Shown: positions 50,860 to 61,950, counted from the first letter of the stretch. The stretch is 64,000 nucleotides of DNA from Tetraselmis striata (GCA_006384855.1 VCJN01000646.1:1-64000), one strand, 5' to 3'. A program made the numbers and translations. Notes: a model not told the origin generated them from the sequence alone.

Positions 50860-52790
50860 CATGCCGGCAAAGGGATGGATAGCGAGTGTGTCGAAGGATG
50901 GCGTGTACTCATGCAAGCACTGCCGGGGCAACGTGACGGGCACATGTGATAAGATGGCGCGAGAGCGGCACTTCCTAAAATTCCCGAACTGTAGCCACTC
51001 GTTGAAGCGTGCGGCTAAGTTGCGCCGCAAGGCCGCCTTAGTACAAGCAGCAGCATCAGGGGCGGCGGCAGCAGCAGCAGCGGCGGCAGGGGCGGCAGCA
51101 AGAGTAGCTGCAGCCGTCGGAAACGGCCCGCCGGCGCCGGTCTCGGACGACGGCGGCTCGAAGGTGGACGATGTGATGGGCGTGGGGGAGGACCCCGTTG
51201 GCGAAGACGGTATGGACATCGACGCGCCTGCGTGGCCGCCGGCGGGCGTCGAACCCACGATGAGGGCGTGATATGGAAAGGCGATCCCGGCGACTTCTAC
51301 ATGAAGGTCATCGCCAAGAAGTTCCGGGGAGTATGGCACTACGGCGTGATAACCGGCGTCGTTACCGAGTGGGTGTTGGAGGACTACGGCGGGGCGACCC
51401 AGTGGCGCGCTGTTTTCGAGGACGGGGACATTGTGGGCCTTCTACGTTCAGAGGTGAGTGGGCCCGGCATGCGTGCTGGTGGCACCACTCAACTGCGGTT
51501 GTATGGAATCACACGCACCCGCCCGGTCGGCGTGGCAGGTTGTGGAGGCTATGGCGGCTGCCCAGGAGCACCCCCCTGTGGATGTGGACGGGGAGGCTCG
51601 CTTGGTAACCGTCCATGAAGGCGATGACTTGTCCAAGGAATCACGCACCTTGCCCGGCGTGCGTTCAACACAACCCGGCTGGCGGAGGCCAAGCACAACA
51701 CTGGCTGCCATGGCGTGTGCCATGTGCATGTGGTCCTGGGCTATGTCAGCATGATCAATTATCTCTTCCCCCTCGCGCCGTTCCACCTGTTTTTTTTTGG
51801 CTTGGGAAGGGACTTCTGGAGGAAATTTGTCACCGTGCAGGGCCACATTGGATTCCGAGCTATGAAGCAGGAAGACCGGCGCCAGGCTTTAGTCCCGATA
51901 CCCAGCAACTTTGAACGCGGGTTGCGCCCTTCGTTTGCAGTGTCCAAGAATCGAAAGGTAACCCCCCCCCCCCCCCCCCCCCGGGCGTGGGCGTGGGCGT
52001 GGGCGTGGGCGTGGGCGTGGGCGTGGGCGTGACGGCATTCCCCTCCATGACTGCAGGGTCAGGCAAGGTGACGGTGCAGTCCGGCTGGGTCATGGAGGAC
52101 TGCTTGCACCACATGGAAACGTTTTTCATTCTTAACGCCGGTCCGCTGCTCGAGGAGGCCCGGGTGAAGGCGATCATGACCGAGAAGGAGCTTCGCGTCC
52201 CCAGGCGGTGCTTGGGCACATGTACAAGCGCATGCAAGGAGCTGCGTGGTTCGTCACGCGGTGGGGGTTGCAGAATGTGGTGACGGAGGAGGACGGCCCC
52301 GAGCGCAAGGCGCAGGTGGACGCGCTCACTAGGGAGGGGAGGACTCGATACCCAGCGCGGCGCCAAGGCGCGGCGGCCGGGGCAGCGCGGCGCCAAGGCG
52401 CGGCGGCCGGGGCAGCGCGGCGCCAAGGCGCGGCGGCCGGGGCAGCGCGGCGCCAAGGCGCGGCGGCCGGGGCAGCGCGGCGCCAAGGCGCGGCGGCCGG
52501 GGCAGCGCGGCGCCAAGGCGCGGCGGCCGGGGCAGCGCGGCGCCAAGACAGCGCATACAGCGGAATCGGCGGAAAGGGATGCATTACAAGCTGTGGACGG
52601 CAGCCGCTGAAAACTATGCGGTCATGCCGCAACAACCCCAGCACTGGCTTCTGGATACTTCTGATCTGGATGACGGCGGCGGGCTGCGGGATGCAGGGCC
52701 GCATGACTGAGGTGGCGGTGCTGGTGAGCCCGCAGAGTCTGCATGCGGCGGAGGCGGCGCAGCCGCATAGGCACTAGACAATGCTCTGAA
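50860..52790 (+). CDS. Zinc-finger/tudor-like element protein (right copy), multi-exon
   Basis: It starts MPAKGWIASVSKDGVYS at 50860, then CKHCRGNVTGTCDKMA, RERHFLKFPNCSHSLKRAAK, a BED-like C-x2-C...H...C arrangement. A poly-Ala and acidic linker follows, then DFYMKVIAKKFRGVWHYGV and WRAVFEDGDIVGLLRSE, a tudor-like fold. A GT donor at 51453 and an acceptor at 51539 lead to VVEAMAAAQEHPPVDVDGEA. Further exons include GYVSMINYLFPLAPFHLFFF, GRDFWRKFVTVQGHIGFRAM, QSGWVMEDCLHHMETFFILN and HMYKRMQGAAWFVTRWGLQN. The last ends in the 30-bp repeat. The product probably binds DNA ends or chromatin during transposition. One frame change near 51260, relative to the left copy, suggests decay. The catalytic motif is not identified. 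Confidence 0.5.
51962..52031 (+). repeat. C-tract followed by (GGGCGT)n hexanucleotide repeat
   Basis: A C-run of 20 bases is followed by about eight GGGCGT units, inside an intron of the element gene. Confidence 0.92.
52355..52547 (+). repeat. 30-bp minisatellite, 6.4 near-identical copies, in-frame
   Basis: Units of exactly 30 bases starting GCGCGGCGCCAAGG encode ARRQGAAAGA in the element frame. Six full copies look identical, so the array is young. It is absent from the left element copy, where this part of the gene is missing. Confidence 0.95.
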
Positions 52791-53142
52791 GCGAGCCCCA
52801 ATTGTCTGCCCGGCGCCTGCCCCAATGTAACGCACCAGCTTGGCAGCAATTGGCAGCTCTTTTGCCCCCCCTCCACCCCACAGACACACTACCAATACCA
52901 GTTTCTCATCCCGGCGGGCAGTTGATGCGTATACCCAGGCTTGTGCGTACGCGGTGCGGGGGGGGAGGGGGGGGGGAATCACTATAGCTAAGCTAGTGAT
53001 GTGAGATATGAGTGCAGCAACATATATTGTGCAAGATATAATACGATGGCATGCAAGCGGGTCCCCGCTCTTCCACAATCATTGGCCCTGCTCCCTCTTG
53101 CCCCGCCCCCGGTGCCCTTTAGCTGCTCTCAGCATCCCGAGT

Positions 53143-53460
53143 GGGATGGGCGGGGCAGAAGTTGCTACCGAGTGAGGCGTAGCATCGTTTGCAGTAGCAA
53201 CGCAGCCTTTCCGGTGTGACGCCGCCTGGATGTAACCCAGCAGTACGCGCAAAGTGCAAGTGCAAGCTGTTGATGGCGGGGATCCCGCGCGGGGGGGGGG
53301 GGGGGGGGGGGGGGGCAGCGGCTGTGGGATAGGCGCGGCAGCGGTTGCTACAGAGTGAGGCGTCGCATCGTTTGCAGTAGCAACGCAGCCTTTCCGGTTG
53401 CATAGTGTGACGCAGCCTGGATGTAACCCAGCAGTACGCGCAAAGTGCAAGTGTTACACG
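53143..53460. repeat. Partial tandem duplication with G-tract (right copy only)
   Basis: A stretch with GTTTGCAGTAGCAACGCAGC and CTGGATGTAACCCAGCAG occurs at about 53188 and again at 53374, separated by a G-run of about 25 bases (53291-53315). The left element has a single copy near 13180-13310. Confidence 0.85.
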
Positions 53461-53495
53461 TCCGTGTGCCCCACCCAATGACATTGCGCCCGACC

Positions 53496-54197
53496 TCACT
53501 GACGGCATGTCTCGCTCTCCTTCAGCTCCTGGGCCGTCCGCCGCCTCACCCTGCGCACCCTACCAGCCGCGCGTGCCTTCTCGGAAGCCTCACACACGGC
53601 GGCGCGAGTCGCGTCGTGGAACGCGTCCCTGACATGGCGGAACTCCGCCCTCTTCGTGGCCGTGGTCGGGCAGGGGACTGCCCGCTGATGGGTCGCCATG
53701 CATGGGTACTTGGGGCCGCACAAAGCCGGGGTGCCGTCGCAGCAACACTCCCAGTCCGTCCGTTGGCCGCAGTCCACGCATGACGGGCGTCCGGCCATGA
53801 CACGCACATGATAGTGCATGTGGCCGCCTCCCGCCACTGCTCGTAGTGCTCCGGTCAACATGGCGACGAGCAAGTCGGCATGTCCCGCAGGTGGCTGCGG
53901 GGCGGGTGGCGCGAGCGCAGCCTCGCTCGCCTCGACAACCCCCTCAGCCCGATCAGTCGCCTCGACCACGGCCTCCTCCGCCTCCTGACGCGGCGCACCA
54001 GGCGCATCATCGTCGCCTGGCAGGGCGTCCCCCCCCGCAACGGCGCCGTCGGCGGTGGCCGACGCCGTCGTGGCGGGGTGTTGTGAGGAGGTGGCCCTAG
54101 ACATAGGTGGGGCCGGCACCGCCATGTGTTGCTCCACATGCGGTGCGGTTCCTGACGCGACAGCTCCGTCGCACCAGTACCGGCGCCGGCACCCCAC
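53496..54197 (-). CDS. Element protein with C-terminal Cys/His-rich domain (right copy)
   Basis: Open for 233 codons, ending at 53496. Acidic linker (DALPGDDDAPGAPRQEAEEA), coiled-coil-like middle (VEATDRAEGVVEASEAAL), then HADLLVAMLTGALRAVAG and the zinc-binding-like array CVDCGQRTDWECCCDG, ALCGPKYPCMATH. The C-terminal helix carries KARAAGRVRRVRRRTAQE. Compared with the left copy (12215-13132), this one keeps the second Cys of the first C-x2-C pair and the acidic frame upstream, so it probably shows the more original reading. The domain layout resembles Cys-rich DNA-binding tails of some transposases; the exact class is not known. It diverges from the small gene at 54418-54745. Confidence 0.55.
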   Translation of the reverse strand: MGCRRRYWCDGAVASGTAPHVEQHMAVPAPPMSRATSSQHPATTASATADGAVAGGDALPGDDDAPGAPRQEAEEAVVEATDRAEGVVEASEAALAPPAPQPPAGHADLLVAMLTGALRAVAGGGHMHYHVRVMAGRPSCVDCGQRTDWECCCDGTPALCGPKYPCMATHQRAVPCPTTATKRAEFRHVRDAFHDATRAAVCEASEKARAAGRVRRVRRRTAQELKESETCRQ

Positions 54198-54417
54198 GCA
54201 CGCCTGCTGGGCTTACCACCAACCGGCATGTTTCCTTTGGGAGGCGGTTCATTCGCGTCGGAGGTGAGCGGCGGTGCCTGTGTGGGTGTGGATACTGCCC
54301 GGCCATTAGGGCTCCCGCCGCCTGTCGCTCCGCCGACCCACGCCGCGGCGTGTGCTGCGCCCCGCATAGTCGCCTCGAATATAATATACATGACGCGGGG
54401 ACGGGGGGGGGGGGGGG

Positions 54418-54745
54418 GGGGGGGGGGATTCGTGCGTTTCGTATGTCGGCGGAAAGGCGTGCGAAGCTGCGGCTGGCGAAGGTGGTGGAAGTAAGCGTGG
54501 CGGCGTCGGCGGCGTATTACCGTGCGTGCATGCGTGCGCAACCCCGCGGCAGCAAGCGCCGGACTCGGCGTGTGCCAGCGGCAGAGCTGCGAAGCCATGG
54601 ACACGGTACGGGATGCCAAGTCTGGCTAAGCAACTGCCGAGGCTGGCGGCTTAACCCCCATGTCCGGCGGTTGAGGGACGGAAAGTGCGTAGAAGTTGAT
54701 CGGGAAAGCGGGCATATAAGCCTGGCTGTGCTAGGTTCCTATTAA
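54418..54745 (+). CDS. Small Arg/Ala-rich element protein (right copy)
   Basis: After a G-run the frame reads IRAFRMSAERRAKLRLAKVV, SVAASAAYYRACMRAQ, SKRRTRRVPAAELRSHGHG and WLSNCRGWRLNPHVRRLR, ending HISLAVLGSY at 54745. The left copy (11983-12190, minus) has the same reading with differences. Basic helices suggest nucleic-acid binding. The first exon upstream of the G-run is not resolved. Confidence 0.4.
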
Positions 54746-54879
54746 GTAATGGCGGTTTGTGCTAAGTAATTCGTAGGGGTAGACCATGCAGCGCAGGTAG
54801 GGGGCGGTATAAATGAGGCCGGGCACATATACTGCTCCACGAAACGACACTGTCGCACGTGTAGTTGAATAGACGCCCC

Positions 54880-54994
54880 CCCCCCCCCCCCCCCCGCCGG
54901 GTCGGCCCGCCGGGTCGGCCCGCCGACCCGCCACGGCATGTAATATCTGTCATGCATCGCCGGGGTATGTGTGAGTGGATGCCCCGCCGCCACA

Positions 54995-55025
<31 letters not shown>

Positions 55026-55040
55026 ATTTACACTTGTGCA
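54880..55040 (+). repeat. Paired C-tracts with GGGTCGGCCC motifs
   Basis: C-runs lie at 54879-54895 and about 54998-55025, with CCGGGTCGGCCCGCC repeated between them. It is the counterpart of the G-rich spacer at 11600-11745. Confidence 0.8.
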
Positions 55041-55129
55041 CTCATTAAGTTTGGGCTGGTTTCGGAGCAGTACATGTGCGTATGTATATACATACAATGG
55101 AACGTAGGACCTGCGCGGAAAGAGGCGGG

Positions 55130-55560
55130 GCTGGCGGAGTGCGTTGGGGGTGCGTAGAGTAGCGTGTTGGTGAGATTCGGGGTGCATCGGACGCCGGATG
55201 CCCATCCACCCAGCGTAAAAGACGCCTACGTAATATTCACACTATATATATTCACACGCAAATGTGTGAAAACCGGACATTCCGTGCCGGATGGGTGGGA
55301 ATACGGCGTCCGATGCAGCCAAAACCCCAGCAACACGCTATTCTGTGCACCGCCAATGCACTCCGCCGCCAGCACCGCCTCATTCTCTGTCGATTTCGAA
55401 AACGCCTTCACATTATCCACCGCTAATAATTGCAATTGCCACCGTGTAATGTTGTCACGATGTGCGCACACAACAACACTTACTACCGGTTCCGACGCGG
55501 ATGGAGGCGAGGCTTGCGGAGTGCACTTGCGGTGCACAGACTAGCGGGAGACTAGATCCA
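55130..55560. repeat. Single unit of the 367-bp repeat with hairpin 55184-55316
   Basis: Arms GCATCGGACGCCGGATG and its facing complement, about 31 bases each, with a loop that contains CACACGCAAATGTGTG. It matches the tandem units at 10213-11444. Confidence 0.88.
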
Positions 55561-55929
55561 TTGTCGCTTATTTACAAGCACGGGCGGTGCTGCCAGACCT
55601 GATCGTCTACGGCCGATATAATATTCACACTATATTAACATCGGTGCACACCGCCGCACACCGCCGCACACCGCCGCACAACGCTGCGCGCGCACATTCG
55701 TCGCACACATTATCCCGGATTCACTCGCCGTATCCATTACGCCGTGCTACTTCAACAATAAACATTGCGAAATTACACCGACACAATGCCGCACCAACTA
55801 GCTCTTGACAATACGTGCATATAAATAGTAGTGGCGCGCTGCTCCTCGCCTCCGATGTGTCGTTGACTGCTGCGGAAGGCGGTCGTCGACTGGGTGTTAG
55901 TTTCTCCACCTCGGCCGCCCCCCCCCCCC

Positions 55930-56555
55930 CCACCCCCCCCCCCCCCCCCCCCCCCCCTTCACCGCTCACAGCGCCATGGCCGACCTCGCCCCCCGGGCAA
56001 AAGTGGGCGGCGAGCCTTGTTGTCTCGCGTGTCCGCGCCGCCGGCATCGAGGAGGACGAGAAAGACATGAGGAAACGCGTGACAAGGTGGGCGCGCAACA
56101 AAACACTCCATCCTCCACAATAGCACGCACCCACTCGTGGCTAACTTGTGCCGCGCGCAGGTTCGTCCGGGAGCGCCGTAAGGCCCACCTCAACGCCAAG
56201 GCTTCCACAGTGCCAGCGGCGCAACTCGTGGTGGCCGAGGAGGCCGCATCCTCAGCCGCTTAAAGGCGAAACGATTGTGGCTTGTTGTGGGTGTCTACGC
56301 ACAGGGGGCGTCCCGACGCGAAGGTAAGGAAGCTCATGGCGGCGTCGTCGACGGCACAGCCTCCCGGGGTGGTGAAGACACTGACGGATGACAAGAAGCG
56401 GAAGAGGTCAGTGAAGAAACGCCGAGGTAAGAAACTGACGGTCGCGGAGTCGGAGGCGCAGGCGTAGGCGGAGGCGGAGGCGGAGGCGGAGGCGGAGGCA
56501 GCGAGATCGTCGAAGCGGAGGGTCCCCCGGGCACGCAAGAACAAGAACAAGCAGT
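55930..56555 (+). CDS. Basic Lys/Arg-rich protein of the TIR element (right copy)
   Basis: Counterpart of 7729-8418. The exon before the intron reads WAASLVVSRVRAAGIEEDE, KDMRKRVTR; intron 56087-56160 (74 bp, GT-AG); then FVRERRKAHLNAKAS and VVAEEAASSAA with a stop at 56262. Downstream the basic tail (DDKKRKRSVKKRRGKK, SKRRVPRARKNKNKQ) is still recognisable up to 56557, though out of reach of the first frame. A GGCGGA-type repeat (about 56463-56500) is expanded within it. Either the tail is joined by splicing or this copy is truncated. Confidence 0.5.
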
Positions 56556-56571
56556 AGCCCCCGCCCCCTTA

Positions 56572-57260
56572 CCCCCCCCCCCCCCCCCCCCAGGCGGGAG
56601 CGGCTGGCGGCGAGGGGGGGCGGGGGGGGGGGCGGGGCGGGCGTGGTCCCCCCGCCCCCGCACCCCCCCCCCCCCCCCCCCCCCCGGGCCACATTCCCCG
56701 ATGGCAGCTGTCGCGAATATTGTAATTCAATCATTCTTCGGCAAACCGCTGCCTGCCCCCGCCCTCCCCCTCGCGAATATTTATGTAACGTGAGCACTCT
56801 TTGGCAAAACATGGCAGCCAAACCGCCCATCTGATGACCTTTGATCGGACGGCTGGCAGGCCGTTCAGCAGTACTAGCTATAATGTACACAAAATTCCCC
56901 AGTGTTACCGAATAGTACGGCTGCGATTTGCGCTCCCATGTACTAATAGTCGTAGTTATCCACAGGTAGGACCACTCGTCATCGCGCCCGGGTACCGGGT
57001 ACCGGGTACTAGATACCCGGTACCGGCTCAATAAATATATCGCGTACTACCCGGTACTACACGGACAACCTTGTACCTTGTACGTCAGTGCCATGTAACA
57101 ATTTACCGGGCTAGTACGACTACCAGAATGATGACAAAAAGGATTTATCGCCCGCCGGCAATAACGCCGGATGTACTCGCACGTAACTGGATGGACATGC
57201 CGCCACCAGCAGCAGCTTTCACGGATAATAGTGGTCCCGGTACGGTAGTGCTTCGTCACC
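56572..57260. other. Left-end subterminal region, inverted (right copy)
   Basis: Contains C/G homopolymers (56572-56592, 56663-56685) and a triple CCGGGTACCGGGTACC motif near 56990-57010. It shares the rest with 7025-7600. No gene is seen. Confidence 0.6.
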
Positions 57261-57602
57261 CGTATGTCACATCTGAATCTCACAGTGTCTGTGCAATGTA
57301 CCTCTCATACAATAGCTTGCCATCATGGACACCAGACAAACATTAATTTTTGGCGAGCTTTTCGCGCTTGTTGACATTTCTCATGATGGATACGATGCAG
57401 CCAAATTGTCCATCCACATACGATTTCTCGGGCTTGGGACAAGGAGGTCGGATTTGCTGAACACACTTTCGCACTCAATTTGAGAGCCGAGAATGGCCAC
57501 CAATTGCGCAAGCGTGCAAGTAGCGCCAACATTGTGAACAAGCTACTAAACAAACATAAATGCGCAAGTCACCACACTATATGCGATGGAAAACGAAGCT
57601 AC

Positions 57603-58560
57603 TCACCACGTGCAATGATATATCTTGAGCACATACACACACAAGTTCATTACACTTTTATGATAGACCTCCAAGACCGGACGCTGGTAGTCGCGCATCA
57701 GGTAACCGATTACCGCAAAGCCCAAAATGCTCATATGTGCATGCTTGAAATGTTGTGCCCGCAGTACGTCCATCACCCCTTGATTACCGTGCATACGCTT
57801 GATCTCGTTAAGCCTCCGCAGGTAGACTAGATGAAAGCGAAACGCCTTGTCGATGGCCTCGGCGTGATTTCGGGCGCGCACGAGATAGGGGGTGAGGTCT
57901 TGATTGGCAGCAGGGACGCATGATAATAGCAAATCATCGAGGGCCATGAAAAGAGCAGCCAGTGGGCCCCAAATCACGTCATCCAAATGTACTCATCCTG
58001 GGCTGGCATTTAAGATAAATACTAAATGTCCAAATGCTGGCTACCGGCATCCCCGAGGGAAGCGACTTCATTTTGCTGAGTGCCGCGACGCCGAGCCTCA
58101 TACTAAGCGCAACAGAAACTGCGGCAGTCGCCCACCGAGGGACGTCGAGCATTAGGTCTCCGGGGCCCGAACTCCCACGCATGTTCGCCCAATCGGTAGT
58201 AAACCTGCCGCCTCGCACTCATCGATGTCGGGTGCGGCGGGCGGCATCGCGTCGTCTGTGTACTGCCGGGGGCGGCGTGAGACGCCCCACTAGCCGCCCT
58301 CGAGGAGGCGACGAAGCGGGCGAAACGCCAACCCCCTGCCCTTCTTGAAACCCAACGGCAATGTGGGCGCCATGTGCCGCACTCTGTCGGTGATGAAGAT
58401 GCCGCTATCTCGCTCCATGGGGACTACGATGTCGACGAGCCCACAACAGCTGAGGTCGTAGTCGGCTTGCTGAAGAAAAACCGTGGCAATAATTGCGCAA
58501 AGCATAACCGGACGAAGCCTGTCTGGGCGCTCTTCTGCCCGGATAATAGTAAGTATAGCA
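57603..58560 (-). mobile_element. Gag-like repeat copy A (fossil), minus strand
   Basis: The minus strand reads MDDVIWGPLAALFMALDDL, AANQDLTPYLVRARNHAEAI, YLRRLNEIKRMHGNQGVMDV and LGFAVIGYLMRDYQRPV. These align in order with the plus-strand copy at 63121-63420. The pattern (helical, capsid-like, with no enzyme motif) suggests a retrotransposon gag, but the family is unproven. It looks broken, with a few breaks, and old: the copies differ at perhaps a third of residues. Confidence 0.4.
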
Positions 58561-58599
58561 ATACTACGCTCAGTATCTTGCACGCATTTCGCCCTTTTC

Positions 58600-59270
58600 T
58601 TGCCTATCTTATTGTTGTGTCGGCTTTGCCTGATTGCTTATTGGCTTGTTGTTATCATGACGTGACCTTGGCAAATACAAGGCAACAAAGCAGAACCACG
58701 GAATCACATGTTGGATGTGCGAGTACTCGAAGACGAAGTAGCTCAACGACAACTTTCCCCTCGGTGGCGACTGGGATGCTCATATGGACGGCGGTGTTGA
58801 TGCATCAAGCGACAGAGAGAGCGCCTTGGTAAGTGACACATTCACAACATATGGCCGTTTATGATTAGCATATTATTTGTCTTGTTATTATCATTCGACA
58901 ATCAATACACAATTGTTTCCATGATCATTAACTTTTTCCGTTTCCATTTTGAATTTCAGACTGCTTTGGACGAATGGCTCACTACCGACATGAATAACAT
59001 TCTTGCAAAGGCCAAGCACAAGCTGAGATACAAGGCATTCGAGCAACAATTGTCGTAATATGAAGATTATTATGTGCTATACAACGGCATGTTGGGGCAC
59101 GGCAAGAGGGCTGCTCTGAGTGCTGCAGCTGCACTTGCTGGGTGCGGGTAATCGGGGACGATGCCACCCACTTGGTCAGCTTCCCAATTCTTGGCAGCCT
59201 CAGTTTGCGCACAGTGGTCGCCGTGTCATGGGGGTGGTTTCCTCCTCGCCGAACCGATGTTCCGGCTACG
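58600..59270. other. AT-richer stretch, no firm gene
   Basis: A plus-strand piece TALDEWLTTDMNNILAKAKH (about 58960-59060) looks protein-like and ends at 59057. It could be the last exon of an unseen gene or an element remnant. Nothing else is supported. Confidence 0.35.
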
Positions 59271-59279
59271 ACAGTGCTG

Positions 59280-59400
59280 CTAAGTGGTACATGTTACTAG
59301 TTTCCCCGTCGTTGAGCCCGTTTTGTGCAGCACGAGTTGATATAAACGCAGCCGTAACCGAGCCTGGTATCTTCCATTTCGCTGGGTTACTCACAGCGCC
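59280..59400 (+). promoter_or_regulatory. LTR/promoter-like segment, copy A
   Basis: A shared block, GTTGATATAAACGCAGCC, has a TATA-like core. It matches 62450-62560 (GTAGACATAAAAGCAGCC) over ~110 bp, including GAGCCTG(G/C)(T/C)ATCTTCCA. Because copy B lies directly before a gag-like frame, this is probably an element promoter. A third weaker match, GGCATAAAAGCAGGC, is at 59671. Confidence 0.5.
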
Positions 59401-60890
59401 CCCAGTGACTGTGCTTCCCCTCCACCTTTTCACTGAACGTTCCTGCCAATTTCGGCTCTTCTCTGTGTGAAGTTGCCAGCGAGATCTTTTTGGCAAAGCA
59501 GACTTAATTTTAAAACTCATCGTCTGAATATTTTATTGTACAGGTATTAAGATATAGTAACATGTATTTAGTAACGGGCATCCGGTACCGCCCGACAATA
59601 TTTGTACAGTATATTATGCTTTGCCCGGCTGTACGGCCTGTACCACTGCTCGCGCATGCTGTACCGCAGTAGGCATAAAAGCAGGCATGACTGCGTCATG
59701 TCTGAAAAGGTCTTCCCCTGGGCTGATGCAAGTGCGAAAAGAGCAGTAGAGAGAATGATGCCAAGTATTTTACGTTGCAAGGCAAAGCCGCGTCCCACAT
59801 TCCGTGGTCGTCACAGTGCACCAGCACCAGAAAGTACACCCTTCCGTTTCTTTAGGATCTTTGTGGATGGACTTTATTGGCGCAGCATGCCAGATCCAGC
59901 ATCAGACCGTCTCGTGGCGTCAGTAGATCCTCAAGATTCTATAAAATGGGTAGAAACTGGGACAGGCATCGATATCCGGCCGGTACGAGCGCCCGATTGT
60001 TTAGGGAAATACTATTGCCAGCCACGCAGCACGGCGGTGTGGGGTTCGGCTCAGATACCTGAAGTACGCGAGGTACCCGATAAACGCGCATGTTCAGTAT
60101 CAGTCCCATGATGCAGTACAAAATATCGGCATCATCTGAAGGAAGCGACGGTTTGGAGCCACATGTTTCTGCTGCTCCTGCCCTCGGGTGGCCTGATGCA
60201 ATGACTGGTGACTCTGGCCGGGCCAGGTCATCGAACAGACTTAAAATCATGCGATTTTCGACTATATCAGATATTGTTCCAATCAACCGATGTACTGGAG
60301 CACGGAGCGCAGTCATTATTTAAATTGAAACAAAAGATCTGGCAGTACTGTAGTTGTTAATATATTCGGTAATCCTTTCCTTTGTAGCTGGAGGTATTAT
60401 TGTATTGAAATGCGCGCCGCGAGTATTATCGTGGCATGATTACGCTATTGTCGCTAAGTTAGTAGTATAGTATTTTATACATATCATGAGATATAATAAT
60501 AACGATAACAAGAAGGCCCCATCTGGCCTTTAATCAGAGTTGCAGAATGCTTGGGCAACTTTCTTGATGACTACAACGGAGCGTCGCCTACCGCCCAGGG
60601 CCTGCGGAGGGCATTCCATTACTGGATTGCTCTGCCCAAACGTAGGGACGCTGCAAGGGTTTCACTGGTGCCAGTCCTGTCCCCGGGGCGGGGAAAAAGG
60701 CCCCGTCCAGATGCTAGAAATAATTATGATGCCCGCGGCGCGCTGCTGATACGGTAATAAGCCCAGATAAAGCCGCACTGCTGCCCACACGAACATAAGC
60801 AAGGCGCGGGCGCAATATACCGGTACAGGTACGGGACGCAGCCGGAAAAATAGAAAAGATCTATTTATTTACTGGCGGGCAGCAGTCCGA
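59400..60890. other. Unassigned region
   Basis: A 169-codon plus-strand frame (59602-60111) includes FFRIFVDGLYWRSMPDPASD and WVETGTGIDIRPVRAPDCL. It has fair protein character but no family that I recognise. The stretch 60330-60530 is AT-rich and non-coding. Confidence 0.3.
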
Positions 60891-61560
60891 GATAGTGGCG
60901 TGAATTACAAAAAGGCCAGTAACAAATCCAGCACCGCTGATATATTAAGCAGTACTGCTTGAAAGATCAACAGAATCAAAACCGCCTAAAAGCGGTCCGC
61001 AGCATCCGCCCGCAAATATTGTGGTAAAAAGTGGGGCCACTACCTACGGGATCCTGGAGTGAATTGCAAAAAGCCAGTAACAAATCCGCTACTAAAAAAG
61101 CAGTATTAACGTCAGCACAGCGGCCTAAAAGCGGTCCGCAACCCGCACGAGGCAGGATGGATGAGTTATGCACGCACGGTTTAGAGTCGGGGCGGGTCAC
61201 ACGTGCACGTGTGTACGAGGGTGATCCACGGCGGACGTGTTGTGCACGACGGACGAATCTGCACCATGTGGTGAAACAGCGAGCACGCCCTCGAGCCGCC
61301 ATCAAGCTCATGACCGCCCCGAGGAAATCTCTTGCGAGTAAAATAACGCCTCATGGTGAACCCGGGTGGTGCACCGAGTGCCCCGCGATAAGAGGGCACC
61401 CCGACCCGCGGCCGGGCATGCGACACCGCGCACATTGCGGCGCACCCAATTGCTCACCTCACCCGTTATTGTGCCGAAATTATAAACCATGCCCGTGTAC
61501 TCCCACATATCAAGAATGTGGCAAAGAAGGCCCTACGGGATATTAGTAGTGTGGCCACTT
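60890..61560 (-). mobile_element. 3' part of the RT retroelement, inverted, with duplicated 3' end
   Basis: The minus strand carries YTGMVYNFGTITGEVSNWVR and NVRGVACPAAGRGALLSRG, matching EYTGMVFGTVREVSKGVPR and TVRGVACMAADRGALSLRG at 18855-19010. The 3' end (AAAAGCGGTCCGCA, AACAAATCC, CAAAAAGCCAGTAAC in plus orientation) is present twice, near 60905-61010 and 61058-61140. It is 5' truncated, as is common for non-LTR elements. Confidence 0.65.
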
Positions 61561-61950
61561 GAAAGCAATGCAAAAGATCGAGCATGTCATACATTATGTA
61601 CCTGCGGGCAGACGCACATATGGTCAGATGTAGTAATCTAGATGTTGACTATGTTGCTTTTACTGCAACATATGCTATGTTGTACTATATTATGTTGTAC
61701 TGCACACAACCCCTGTGGTCGGCGCACGGACTAAGGCATGCCGGCCCGTACGAGCACCACGACGTGAGGGATCCACCCTCGGGCACCGGCACTCTCTGCT
61801 TTATTTGCGCTCGCCTCAACCGGTTCGCGCACCCTCTCACCCTCAGCCATATTTCCGCGCTAGGAGACACCCAGGTCAAGCCTGTGGTTGTTGTCTTAGC
61901 CTTCAATGTAAGCGAGCTGACACTCTTTTGGCAAACAGTGCCCCCTTGGG

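Larger units (their letters stand above)
50255..57287 (-). mobile_element. Large TIR DNA element, right copy, inverted relative to the left copy (7.0 kb)
   Basis: The ends are CACTGTGAGATTCAGATGTG at 50255 and its complement ending at 57287. TCT flanks both sides (50252-50254 and 57288-57290), a possible 3-bp target duplication as in EnSpm/CACTA elements. Where compared by eye the copy is roughly nine bases in ten like 6994-15672. It lacks about 1.1 kb (counterpart of 8660-9735) and most units of the 367-bp repeat, and it keeps 1.4 kb (51620-53060) missing in the left copy. The two copies therefore differ by separate internal deletions. Confidence 0.78.

Noticed and set aside
6994-57287. The two inverted TIR copies as arms of one giant palindrome or segmental duplication
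   Set aside because: Homology stops at the terminal repeats on both sides and the flanks are unrelated, so two separate insertions explain it better.
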